This document shows positions 1 to 5,809 of a stretch of DNA of 5,809 nucleotides, piece after piece. Source of the DNA: an uncultured Bacteroidota bacterium (GTDB taxonomy: Bacteria; Bacteroidota; Bacteroidia; B-17B0; Aurantibacillaceae). The notes under the pieces are model-generated. The model ran no database searches. It saw only the letters and a list, made by a program, of their open reading frames with translations, and was not told the DNA's origin. The stretch spans positions 1 through 5,809 of the forward strand of contig CAIXZI010000579.1 in assembly GCA_903923915.1 (NCBI GenBank), given 5' to 3'. The translations under genes were made by a program, and so were the position numbers. How positions within the stretch are numbered: position 1 is the stretch's first letter; the number at the start of each line of letters is the position of its first letter.

Positions 1-550
1 ACAAGTTATTGCTGCCGATTTTAATACGATAGATGATGTTTTTAAAGCAGCCGAAAAAATTAAAACCTTAACCAAAGAAGTAAATATTCTTATAAACAAC
101 GCAGCTACCTTGGTAAATAAGCCTTTTGCAGATATTTCTGTAAACGATTTTGAAAGCACCTATCGTGTAAATGTGGAGGCTCCTTTTTTCTTTGCCCAAC
201 AATTAATACCTATAATGGGGATAAGCAAAACAGCGCACATAGTAAATATAAGTAGTATAGGCGGCTTTATGGGGAGTGCCAAATTTGCCGGTTTAAGTGC
301 TTATAGTTCATCTAAGGGCGCGCTAAGTGTTTTAACAGAATGTTTAGCCGAAGAATTAAAAGACAAAAACATACGTGCCAACTGCTTATGCTTGGGGGCT
401 GTAAATACCGAAATGCTTAAACAGGCTTTTCCGGGGTATGATGCACCTTTAAACCCTAAACAAATGGCAGATTATATTAGTAATTTCGCTTTAACGGGTC
501 ATACTTATTTTAATGGAAAGGTATTGCCGGTTAGTGTTTCTACACCATAG
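1..550 (+). CDS. Short-chain dehydrogenase/reductase (SDR), 5'-truncated by window edge
   Basis: This is the C-terminal part of a classical SDR, an NAD(P)H-dependent oxidoreductase with a Rossmann fold. The frame is open from base 2 to a TAG stop, giving 182 residues. The start codon and the N-terminal TGxxxGxG cofactor loop, roughly 50 residues, lie upstream of the window. In window residue numbers, the NNAA form of the NNAG motif is at 32-35. The helix-4 Asn (RVNVEAPF) is at about 57, the catalytic Ser in NISS at about 85, and the Tyr-x3-Lys pair (YSSSK) at 101 and 105. The full catalytic tetrad is therefore present. The C-terminus ends GKVLPVSVSTP and lacks the usual VDGG-like ending, so the substrate cannot be inferred from it. 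A TTG at 110 is not the start, because homology-like sequence continues upstream of it. The next gene begins 34 bases downstream on the same strand, so co-transcription is possible. The family assignment is firm; the substrate is unknown. Confidence 0.93.
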   Translation, partial: QVIAADFNTIDDVFKAAEKIKTLTKEVNILINNAATLVNKPFADISVNDFESTYRVNVEAPFFFAQQLIPIMGISKTAHIVNISSIGGFMGSAKFAGLSAYSSSKGALSVLTECLAEELKDKNIRANCLCLGAVNTEMLKQAFPGYDAPLNPKQMADYISNFALTGHTYFNGKVLPVSVSTP

Positions 551-560
551 ACTAATTTAC

Positions 561-568
561 TACTTTTA
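561..568 (+). promoter_or_regulatory. Weak candidate -7 element upstream of the secreted unknown gene
   Basis: TACTTTTA matches seven of eight positions of the Bacteroidota -7 consensus TAnnTTTG and lies 16 bases before the ATG at 585. No TTG is seen at the expected -33 distance; the nearest one upstream, at 524-526, is too far away. It could give the two downstream genes a short leader of their own, or the genes may simply be read through from the SDR gene. AT-rich sequence gives such matches by chance, so this is tentative. Confidence 0.25.
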
Positions 569-584
569 GCGTTATAGCTTAAAC

Positions 585-1484
585 ATGAAAAAAGCATTCC
601 TCATATCTTGGTTCTTAACTCTTTGCTCTTGCATCTTGTCTGCCCAAACCTTATCAGATAAAGATTTAGCTTACTTTAAAAAGTATGAAGACAGTTTGGC
701 TACCATGCAAAAAAAGATGTTTTTTACTAAGGCTGATACTACTAAATTTAAGGCCAGCGCTAAATTTTATCATTTAATGGAAGAAGCTTTGCTTAATACG
801 CTTTCGTTTAATTATCCCTTCGATTCGCTCACAGAAATAAAACGCTTAACATCTCCCGATAAAAAATTCAGGTTTATAGGTTGGGATATTCCTAAGGAAG
901 ACGGCACTTATACCTATTTTGGTTTTATTCAAGCCATGCATCCAAAAACTAAAAAGTATGAATTGTATGAATTAACAGACAAATCACTTTCTATTAAAAA
1001 CCCAGAAACCTATGCAAGCGATCATACCAAATGGTTTGGCATGTTGTACTATGCTATTATTCCTTGTGATGATTACTACACATTGCTTGGTTGGGATGGG
1101 AATGATAAACTTACTTCACGCAAATTTATTGATGTGCTTAGTTTTAAAAAAGATGGCACGCCTATTTTTGGAAAAGATGTTTTTAAGATGCCAAAAAAAT
1201 ATCCAAAACGTGTTATGTTTGAGTATAATGCTAAAACAACGATGACGCTGCGTTATAACACAGCCGTTAGTGCTATTGTGTTTGATCATTTAGCACCTAA
1301 AGAAGATTATTTAGAAAATCAATTTCAGTTTTATGGCCCTGATTTAAGTTATGATGCTTTTATTTTGAGGCGTGGTAAATGGAATTTTGAAGAAGAAGTT
1401 GATGTGCAAAATCCACGCAGTAAAACAGATAATGTACGCCGCGATAAAAGCAAAAAAGAAAAAGCTGTTTACACACCCAAATAA
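585..1484 (+). CDS. Secreted protein of unknown function
   Basis: This encodes a 299-residue protein that I do not recognise as a named family. Residues 1-20 form a Sec signal peptide: a KK pair, a hydrophobic core, then SA|Q with likely signal peptidase I cleavage after Ala20. Cys14 and Cys16 lie inside the core and do not make a convincing lipobox. The mature protein starts with a charged, probably helical segment (about 22-75). A mixed region rich in aromatic residues follows, likely beta, with two GWD motifs (99-101 and 169-171) and a Tyr-rich stretch near 154-165. The tail from about 277 is strongly basic and probably disordered. The overall pattern resembles conserved hypothetical proteins I recall from Bacteroidota, but no function can be assigned. 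The ATG at 585 is chosen because it directly precedes the signal peptide. The TAA stop shares one base with the ATG of the downstream lipoprotein hydrolase, so the two are probably co-translated. The likely location is the periplasm. Confidence 0.88.
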   Translation: MKKAFLISWFLTLCSCILSAQTLSDKDLAYFKKYEDSLATMQKKMFFTKADTTKFKASAKFYHLMEEALLNTLSFNYPFDSLTEIKRLTSPDKKFRFIGWDIPKEDGTYTYFGFIQAMHPKTKKYELYELTDKSLSIKNPETYASDHTKWFGMLYYAIIPCDDYYTLLGWDGNDKLTSRKFIDVLSFKKDGTPIFGKDVFKMPKKYPKRVMFEYNAKTTMTLRYNTAVSAIVFDHLAPKEDYLENQFQFYGPDLSYDAFILRRGKWNFEEEVDVQNPRSKTDNVRRDKSKKEKAVYTPK

Positions 1485-1486
1485 TG
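1482..1486 (+). other. TAATG stop/start overlap (probable translational coupling)
   Basis: The TAA stop of the secreted unknown protein and the ATG of the lipoprotein hydrolase share the A at 1484. No Shine-Dalgarno-like sequence precedes the second start. Re-initiation by ribosomes finishing the first gene is therefore the simplest way to translate the second. This ties the expression levels of the two exported proteins together. Confidence 0.75.
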
Positions 1487-2512
1487 AAAAAGAAATATTT
1501 ATTTCCTATTATTTTACTTGTGGGATTGGTGATGTTTAACTCGTGTTTAAACAAATCAAACAAAGTAGCGCAAGAAAACACAAACTCTTATTTTAATAGT
1601 TCTGAAACGGGTATTCAAACAGGTGGTGTTAAAATGATTGCTATTGAAACTCCCAAAGGCAAATTTAATGTGTGGACAAAACGTGTTGGAAATAACCCTA
1701 CTATAAAAGTATTATTGCTTAATGGCGGCCCGGGTTGTACGCATGAATATTTTGAATGCTTAGAAAGTTTTTTACCAAAAGAAGGCATTGAATTTATTTA
1801 TTACGATCAGCTTGCTTGCGGAAATTCTGATAATCCAAAAGACACTTCCTTATATGATTTAGATCGTTATGTAGAAGAAGTGGAGCAATTGCGCGTTGCT
1901 TTGCATCTTGATAAAACAAATTTTTATTTATTGGGGCATTCATGGGGTGGCATACTTGCTATGCAGTACGCACTTAAATATCAACATAATTTAAAAGGGC
2001 TTATTATTTCTAATATGATGGCTGATTGTCCTAAATATGGAAAATATGCCGATGAGGTTTTAGCAAAGCAAATGAACCCAGCTGTACTCGATTCTATAAG
2101 AACTATTGAAAAGAAAGGAGATTTTAAAAATCCGAGATACATGCAGTTGTTGCAAGCAAATTATTATTCGCAACATATTTGTAGACTACCTCAATACCCC
2201 GAACCTGTAAATCGTTCGTTTACTAAAATGAATAACGAACTTTATACCATTATGCAAGGCCCAAGTGAATTTGGCATCTCGGGTAAATTAACTAATTGGG
2301 ATGTAAGTAATGAGTTAAAAAACATTCATGTGCCTACACTTGTTATTGGTGCCACTTACGACACCATGGATCCGGATTATATGAAATGGATGAGTACGCA
2401 AATTCCGAAAGGACAATTTTTGTTATGCAAAAATGGTAGTCACATGTGTATGTATGATGATCAGCAAACTTACATGGCTGGGTTAATAAAATTTTTGAAG
2501 AATACTAACTAA
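1484..2512 (+). CDS. Lipoprotein alpha/beta hydrolase, proline iminopeptidase type (peptidase family S33)
   Basis: This 342-residue protein is a serine hydrolase of the prolyl aminopeptidase group, which removes N-terminal proline or other residues from short peptides. Residues 1-20 are a lipoprotein signal peptide ending FNS|C, with Cys21 the probable lipidated residue, so the enzyme should be membrane-anchored. The residues just after Cys21 (LNKSNK) are not acidic, so there is no obvious surface-export signal, and periplasmic exposure is inferred. The oxyanion-hole motif is NGGPG at 80-84, in place of the more usual HGGPG. It is followed by DQLACGNS (108-115), like the family's DQxGxGxS. 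The nucleophile elbow is GHSWGG (151-156) with Ser153. Asp293 in the TYD motif and His320 in NGSH complete the likely triad. The region between about 180 and 280 should form the cap domain that sets specificity. The length suits the family plus a signal peptide. The start overlaps the previous stop. The fold and active site are clear; the proline preference is inferred, and a related lactone or ester hydrolase is possible. Confidence 0.9.
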   Translation: MKKKYLFPIILLVGLVMFNSCLNKSNKVAQENTNSYFNSSETGIQTGGVKMIAIETPKGKFNVWTKRVGNNPTIKVLLLNGGPGCTHEYFECLESFLPKEGIEFIYYDQLACGNSDNPKDTSLYDLDRYVEEVEQLRVALHLDKTNFYLLGHSWGGILAMQYALKYQHNLKGLIISNMMADCPKYGKYADEVLAKQMNPAVLDSIRTIEKKGDFKNPRYMQLLQANYYSQHICRLPQYPEPVNRSFTKMNNELYTIMQGPSEFGISGKLTNWDVSNELKNIHVPTLVIGATYDTMDPDYMKWMSTQIPKGQFLLCKNGSHMCMYDDQQTYMAGLIKFLKNTN

Positions 2513-2555
2513 GAGGCTATTTAGAATTTCAATCACAAAATTTCACCCCTCATAT

Positions 2556-2605
2556 TTCGACAAGCTCAATATGACATCGCGCTTGGACAGTCTGAGCTTG
2601 TCGAA
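2556..2605. repeat. 13-bp perfect inverted repeat, REP-like intergenic element
   Basis: TTCGACAAGCTCA at 2556-2568 is exactly mirrored by TGAGCTTGTCGAA at 2593-2605, with a 24-base loop between. It sits in the gap between two convergent genes, 44 bases after the hydrolase stop. From memory, this same palindromic 13-mer recurs in intergenic regions of many bacterial genomes, including Bacteroidota, often followed by a GTGACA-like sequence; here TATGACA follows the left arm. As RNA it would form a strong stem from either strand, but no T-run follows on either side. It is therefore not a classical intrinsic terminator, though it may protect or end both transcripts. The match is seen directly; its repeat nature is recalled rather than tested. 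Confidence 0.75.
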
Positions 2606-2607
2606 TA

Positions 2608-2651
2608 ACTCGCACTTGCTACAAAAAATGAATATTTTTAGTAATGCGAGT
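2608..2651 (-). terminator. Imperfect hairpin overlapping the end of the VOC gene, possible terminator
   Basis: ACTCGCA (2608-2614) pairs with TGCGAGT (2645-2651). Inside, TAC (2620-2622) pairs with GTA (2641-2643), and AAAAAT (2624-2629) pairs with ATTTTT (2634-2639) around a four-base loop. An asymmetric bulge separates the outer and middle stems. On the minus strand this stem includes the VOC stop codon (2640-2638) and its last codons, and an A/T-rich inner stem gives a run of T in either direction. It could end the minus-strand transcript or act with the adjacent 13-bp repeat. The pairing is visible; the terminator role is inference. Confidence 0.35.
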
Positions 2652-3048
2652 ATAAAGATATTTGATTGCCTTCGCTGTCAAGTATCTCAGCATAATAACC
2701 TACCTGATTATCAATTAAATTATGTGCTAAAACAGTTTTGCCATTTACATCAACTTGTTTTAAAAGTGTTTTTTTAGTTACGATAGTTGCGCCATTACCA
2801 AGGGCTATTTCAATAGCATCAGATAAAACAGTTACGTAAAAAAACATACTTACGCCATTACCTACATGATTAGCTCGTTCAACTAAACAGCCACCAACGC
2901 CTGTGTTGTTTTTATTAAAAATACCGTATTCGGTTTGGTATAATTTGTGTTTTGTAATTTTTATTCCCAATAACTCGCTATAGAAAGAAATAGCACGGTC
3001 TAAATTTTTTACCGGTATTTCAAACCAAATAATATTTGCGTGGTTCAT
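2638..3048 (-). CDS. VOC superfamily (glyoxalase/bleomycin-resistance fold) protein
   Basis: This 136-residue protein has the paired beta-alpha-beta-beta-beta layout of the vicinal oxygen chelate superfamily. The N-terminal module starts with WFEIPVKNLDRAISFYSELLG (8-28), the typical first strand and helix, with Glu10 at the usual metal-ligand position. The second module runs from about 65 and ends with YYAEILDSEGNQISLYS (118-134). Glu121 there is the second candidate ligand, and DSEGN stands for the common DPEGN turn. The length is normal for single-subunit VOC proteins, which usually dimerise. It resembles the group annotated as predicted lactoylglutathione-lyase-related enzymes (COG3324-like), whose substrates are mostly unknown; true glyoxalase I activity should not be assumed. 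The protein is probably cytoplasmic, since it has no signal peptide. It starts 19 bases after the lipid kinase stop on the same strand, so it is probably the second gene of that operon. Its 3' end lies in a hairpin-forming region. Confidence 0.9.
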   Translation of the reverse strand: MNHANIIWFEIPVKNLDRAISFYSELLGIKITKHKLYQTEYGIFNKNNTGVGGCLVERANHVGNGVSMFFYVTVLSDAIEIALGNGATIVTKKTLLKQVDVNGKTVLAHNLIDNQVGYYAEILDSEGNQISLYSHY

Positions 3049-3067
3049 AATAAATACGTTTTAAGAT

Positions 3068-3943
3068 TTAGCAAATCACTTGTAACGATTGCGGGTTTAT
3101 GCTTACTTCAATTTCATTTTCAATAATACCAGGCTCTCCGTCAAAGTGTATAAATTCTGAACTTAAATTTTTTATTTTAATATTCGTTGCTGTTAAAGTT
3201 ACAATGTTTTTTGCTTGATGCGCTTTTTTAGATAAAACCTTAACTAAAAGATTACATGCACCAATAATATTAAACGGTTTTAGTATAACCATGTGTAGCA
3301 AACCATCATCCATCTTGGCTTGTGGCGCAATGTAAAAATCATTACCATACTGCCCTGCGTTGGCAAAGGCAATTAAAAAAGCTTTTGTTTTTAGTGTTTC
3401 ATTGTTTGTTTCAATGGTATATTCTTTGGCACGATAAGAAAAAAACTGCGTCAAAGAAATTTTTATATACGATATTAAGCCCCGTGTTTTGCTATTTGCA
3501 AATAGCTGACAAATGTGTGCGTCAAAACCAACACCGGCAGCGCAAGAAAAAAACTTGCCGTTAATTAAACCGTTATCTATGGTTTTAACAGAGCCATCTT
3601 CTACTCTTTTTATAGCCTGTATTGCATTTTGAGGAATACCTAAACTACGTGCCAAGCCATTGCCAGAGCCTCGCGGAATAATTCCTAATATAATATTTGT
3701 GTTTGCTAAATTTTTAGCTACTTCGTTTACAGTGCCGTCTCCGCCAACAGCAACAACATGCGTATATTTCCCGGATGTAATTTGTTTTCGTATTTCTTCA
3801 AAATTATTTTTGTCCTTCCAAACCAAAATATCAAAAGGTGTTTTGCCCGACATGTTCTTTGAAATCACATCAACAATGTTTCTTTTTTTTTGTGGTCCAG
3901 AACTTGGATTAACAACAAATGCTATGTATTTATCTTTGCTCAT
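3068..3943 (-). CDS. Diacylglycerol kinase-like lipid kinase (YegS/DgkB/BmrU family)
   Basis: This 291-residue enzyme transfers phosphate from ATP to a lipid hydroxyl group. Family members act on diacylglycerol, phosphatidylglycerol or sphingoid lipids at the inner face of the membrane. The signature motifs are all present: NPSSG (12-16), the nucleotide-binding GGDGTVNEV (67-75), and PRGSGNGLA (90-98), a variant of the more common GTGND. GVGFDA (137-142) begins the C-terminal beta domain. NAGQYG (195-200) precedes the APQAKMDDGLL segment (206-216), and FDGEP (267-271) carries the conserved acidic residues near the C-terminus. The length is typical of the family and there is no transmembrane segment, as expected for a peripheral enzyme. 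The ATG at 3943 places NPSSG at the usual distance from the N-terminus, with a candidate promoter about 40 bases upstream. The gene is transcribed ahead of the VOC gene. The lipid substrate cannot be read from sequence; in sphingolipid-making Bacteroidota a sphingoid base is an alternative to diacylglycerol. Confidence 0.95.
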   Translation of the reverse strand: MSKDKYIAFVVNPSSGPQKKRNIVDVISKNMSGKTPFDILVWKDKNNFEEIRKQITSGKYTHVVAVGGDGTVNEVAKNLANTNIILGIIPRGSGNGLARSLGIPQNAIQAIKRVEDGSVKTIDNGLINGKFFSCAAGVGFDAHICQLFANSKTRGLISYIKISLTQFFSYRAKEYTIETNNETLKTKAFLIAFANAGQYGNDFYIAPQAKMDDGLLHMVILKPFNIIGACNLLVKVLSKKAHQAKNIVTLTATNIKIKNLSSEFIHFDGEPGIIENEIEVSINPQSLQVIC

Positions 3944-3981
3944 AAATCTACTTCGTGTTATAAATAGCTGTTAATTTTTTC

Positions 3982-3989
3982 CAAAGATA
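3982..3989 (-). promoter_or_regulatory. Candidate -7 element of the lipid kinase/VOC operon
   Basis: Read on the minus strand, this is TATCTTTG, a full match to the Bacteroidota TAnnTTTG element, and it lies 38 bases before the ATG at 3943. Transcription would start near 3975, giving a leader of about 30 bases. The -33 TTG is weak: no TTG occurs at 19-21 bases, and the nearest complement of CAA (4016-4018) is 26 bases away. This is plausible from its position and its exact -7 match. Confidence 0.45.
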
Positions 3990-4086
3990 AACTTCTTTTA
4001 AACACATAAAACCGACAATTTAATAACCCTTTATCCGCGTTAAATACCGCTTTTAAATCAAAACTAATTTGGCATTTCAAAAAAAT

Positions 4087-4094
4087 TACCTTTG
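4087..4094 (+). promoter_or_regulatory. Candidate -7 element of the M16 peptidase gene
   Basis: TACCTTTG is a full match to the Bacteroidota TAnnTTTG element and ends 17 bases before the ATG at 4112. A TTTG at 4068-4071 could serve as the -33 element, but the spacer is only 15 bases where about 19 is usual. Transcription would start near 4100, leaving a very short leader of roughly 12 bases. It faces away from the lipid kinase promoter in the same 168-base divergent region. Confidence 0.5.
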
Positions 4095-4111
4095 TGTAAA
4101 ATTGTAATAAA

Positions 4112-5809
4112 ATGAATATTATAAAATCGTTATCCATTGTTTGCATGTCATCTGCCTTACTGGTAAATGCACAAAACAAAACAAATGTAAAACCCTTAAA
4201 AACAGGACAAGTTATTGTTTCCAAGCCCGAAGCAGGCTCAAGTTCAACGGCTGCGCCTGTTAAGTTGCTTGAAGTAACTAACAAAAAAAGCGATAACGAA
4301 ATTGTTATTCCGTATAAAAAATATATGTTATCAAATGGCATGCATGTAATTATTCATGAAGATCATAGCGACCCAATTGTATATGTGGATGTTACCTATC
4401 ATGTAGGTTCGGCTCGTGAACAAGAAGGGCGCAGTGGTTTTGCCCATTTCTTTGAACACATGATGTTTCAAGGTTCTAAGCACGTGGCAGATGAACAACA
4501 TTTTAAAGTAGTAACCGAATCGGGTGGAACTTTAAACGGAAGTACCAATACAGACAGAACCAACTATTTTGAAGTAATGCCGGTTAATCAATTAGAAGCT
4601 GCACTTTGGCTGGAAAGTGATAGAATGGGCTTTTTATTAGATAGCGTTACACAAACAAAATTTGAGAACCAACGTTCTACCGTTAAAAACGAACGCGGAC
4701 AAAGTTACGATAACCGTCCGTATGGCTTAGTGCAAGAAAAAATTGGTGAGGCTTTGTATCCGCAAGGGCATCCATATGCATGGAGCACTATTGGTTATTT
4801 AGTTGATTTAGATAGAGTAGATGTAAACGATTTAAAGCGTTTCTACCTGCGTTGGTATGGCGCTAATAACGCTACATTAACTATTGCCGGAGATGTTACG
4901 GCTGAAAAAATACTTCCTTTAATTGAAAAATATTTTGGCAGTATTCCTGCAGGGCCTGTAGTAAATGCAATGCCTAAAATGCCTGCTGTACTTAAAGAAA
5001 CCAGGTATATCTCATACGAAGACAATATAAAATTCCCTATGATTGCCATGGTTTGGCCAAGTGTTAATGTATATAATACTGAAAGCGCTGCTATGGATGC
5101 ATTAGCGCATTTTATGGCGGGCTCTAAATCTACTCCGTTTGAAATTGGCTTAATTAAAACTAAAAAAGCAGTTGCTGTTAGTGCTTTTAATTACGATAGA
5201 GAATTGTCTGGACAGTTTCAATTACAAGTACGTGCCAACCAAGACGGCAAATTATCTGATATGGAAAAAGAAATCTATACCATATTAGAAAATTGGGAGA
5301 AACAAGGCGGTGTAACCGATGAGCAACTGGCTCGTTATAAAACGTCTACCAAAGCACAATTTATTGACAGGCTTATTACGGTACAAGGTAAAGGTGCTGC
5401 ATTGGCTCAGTATCAAACATTAACAGGTAATCCAGATTATATTAAAAAAGAATTAGCAGAAGTTGAAAAGTTAACTAAACAAGATGTAATGAATGCCTAT
5501 AATAAATTTATTAAAGGAAAATCTTGCGTTATTCTAAGCGTAGTACCTAAAGGTAAAACCGATGTAAAAGCGCATGAAGATAACTGGAAAATGTATGATA
5601 GAAATATTCAGCAAGAATCTCCTGAGTATAAAGGCTTAATCTATAAACCAATTGCAGAAACGTTTGATAGAAATGTAAAACCTGTTGGCGGAGAAAACCC
5701 CATTGTAAAAGTACCTGTCTATTGGCAAGATAAATTTGAAAACGGCATTAAATTTATTGGTACATACACCAACGAAATCCCTAAAGTATCTATGCAAATA
5801 GCCGTACTG
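4112..5809 (+). CDS. Secreted M16 zinc metallopeptidase (insulinase/pitrilysin family), 3'-truncated by window edge
   Basis: The first 566 codons of a large gene are open to the last base of the window with no stop. Residues 1-20 are a Sec signal peptide with likely cleavage at VNA|Q, and the protein is probably periplasmic. A low-complexity linker (about 21-60) leads into the first M16 module. That module has the inverted zinc motif HFFEH (112-116), where His112 and His116 bind zinc and Glu115 is the catalytic base. The distal ligand is Glu194 in the VKNERGQ segment, 77 residues after His116, close to the family spacing. The partner half-module follows (about 300-480). From about 534 a second module begins (NGIKFIG, then strand residues after PKVS). 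The whole protein is therefore likely a two-module, roughly 900-residue type, in which the second copy is usually non-catalytic. Such enzymes degrade peptides held in a closed chamber. The ATG at 4112 is chosen because it heads the signal peptide and follows a -7-like element. The family and active site are secure; the substrate is unknown. Confidence 0.95.
   Translation, partial: MNIIKSLSIVCMSSALLVNAQNKTNVKPLKTGQVIVSKPEAGSSSTAAPVKLLEVTNKKSDNEIVIPYKKYMLSNGMHVIIHEDHSDPIVYVDVTYHVGSAREQEGRSGFAHFFEHMMFQGSKHVADEQHFKVVTESGGTLNGSTNTDRTNYFEVMPVNQLEAALWLESDRMGFLLDSVTQTKFENQRSTVKNERGQSYDNRPYGLVQEKIGEALYPQGHPYAWSTIGYLVDLDRVDVNDLKRFYLRWYGANNATLTIAGDVTAEKILPLIEKYFGSIPAGPVVNAMPKMPAVLKETRYISYEDNIKFPMIAMVWPSVNVYNTESAAMDALAHFMAGSKSTPFEIGLIKTKKAVAVSAFNYDRELSGQFQLQVRANQDGKLSDMEKEIYTILENWEKQGGVTDEQLARYKTSTKAQFIDRLITVQGKGAALAQYQTLTGNPDYIKKELAEVEKLTKQDVMNAYNKFIKGKSCVILSVVPKGKTDVKAHEDNWKMYDRNIQQESPEYKGLIYKPIAETFDRNVKPVGGENPIVKVPVYWQDKFENGIKFIGTYTNEIPKVSMQIAVL

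Noticed and set aside
110..112. TTG as the start of the SDR gene
   Set aside because: The frame continues upstream with SDR-like sequence including the NNAA motif, so the gene begins before the window.
1012..1581. Small open frames overlapping the unknown secreted gene (77 codons plus, 73 codons minus)
   Set aside because: They are shadows of the real frame, which has a signal peptide, matching gene spacing and an overlap with the next gene.
2556..2605. Classical intrinsic (rho-independent) terminator
   Set aside because: The stem is strong, but no T-run follows on either strand and the 24-base loop is long. A REP-like repeat explains it better.
2571..2777. Plus-strand open frame of 68 codons starting inside the inverted repeat
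   Set aside because: It runs antisense through the 3' half of the VOC gene, starts in the repeat loop and has no protein-like features.
3322..3974. Two plus-strand open frames (80 and 104 codons) opposite the lipid kinase
   Set aside because: Both lie antisense within a gene with complete family motifs. Their translations show no domain, and their frames follow from the codon bias of the real gene.
3958..4341. Minus-strand open frame of 127 codons across the divergent region and the M16 signal peptide
   Set aside because: It overlaps the well-supported start of the M16 gene and both promoter candidates, and its hydrophobic stretch mirrors the signal peptide region. No family features are seen.
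4843..5049. Minus-strand open frame of 68 codons
   Set aside because: It is antisense inside the M16 catalytic module, with no independent support.
1..5809. Defence island, prophage, CRISPR array, biosynthetic cluster or mobile element
   Set aside because: No nuclease, integrase, transposase, spaced direct repeats, tRNA or attachment-like duplication is visible. The genes are ordinary metabolic or envelope families with even base composition.

Overview
The window looks like a piece of a Bacteroidota chromosome, probably from a Flavobacteriales, Sphingobacteriales or Chitinophagales-like lineage. The evidence is indirect. The DNA is AT-rich and Lys, Asn and Ile codons are common. There are no convincing Shine-Dalgarno sequences in front of the genes. 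Two intergenic octamers match the Bacteroidota -7 promoter element TAnnTTTG. Signal peptides end in the Ala|Gln junction common in this phylum. All reading frames fit the standard bacterial code, and no phage, IS, CRISPR, tRNA or rRNA signature is visible.

Layout. Positions 1-550 hold the 3' part of a short-chain dehydrogenase/reductase gene (+). After 34 bases comes a gene for a secreted protein of unknown function (585-1484, +). Its stop codon overlaps the start of a lipoprotein alpha/beta hydrolase of the proline iminopeptidase type (1484-2512, +). These three form a same-strand block; the last two are almost certainly co-translated. The 125-base convergent gap at 2513-2637 holds a perfect 13-bp inverted repeat that resembles a dispersed intergenic repeat, and next to it a second, imperfect hairpin.

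On the minus strand, a YegS/DgkB-type lipid kinase (3943-3068) is followed after 19 bases by a small VOC (glyoxalase-fold) protein (3048-2638); these look like a two-gene operon. A 168-base divergent region (3944-4111) carries one candidate promoter per direction. From 4112 to the window end lies the first 566 codons of a large secreted M16 zinc peptidase (insulinase/pitrilysin type). It has its complete N-terminal catalytic module and the first strands of a second module; the gene is cut by the window edge.

Functional reading. Three of the six genes encode exported proteins: the unknown protein, the lipoprotein peptidase and the M16 protease. This fits cell-envelope or periplasmic peptide handling, but nothing shows that they act together. 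The other three (SDR, VOC, lipid kinase) look like cytoplasmic or membrane-associated metabolic enzymes. I found no clear sign of a new defence, mobile or biosynthetic system. The items most worth a second look are the unknown secreted protein coupled to the lipoprotein peptidase, and the inverted repeat between the convergent genes.
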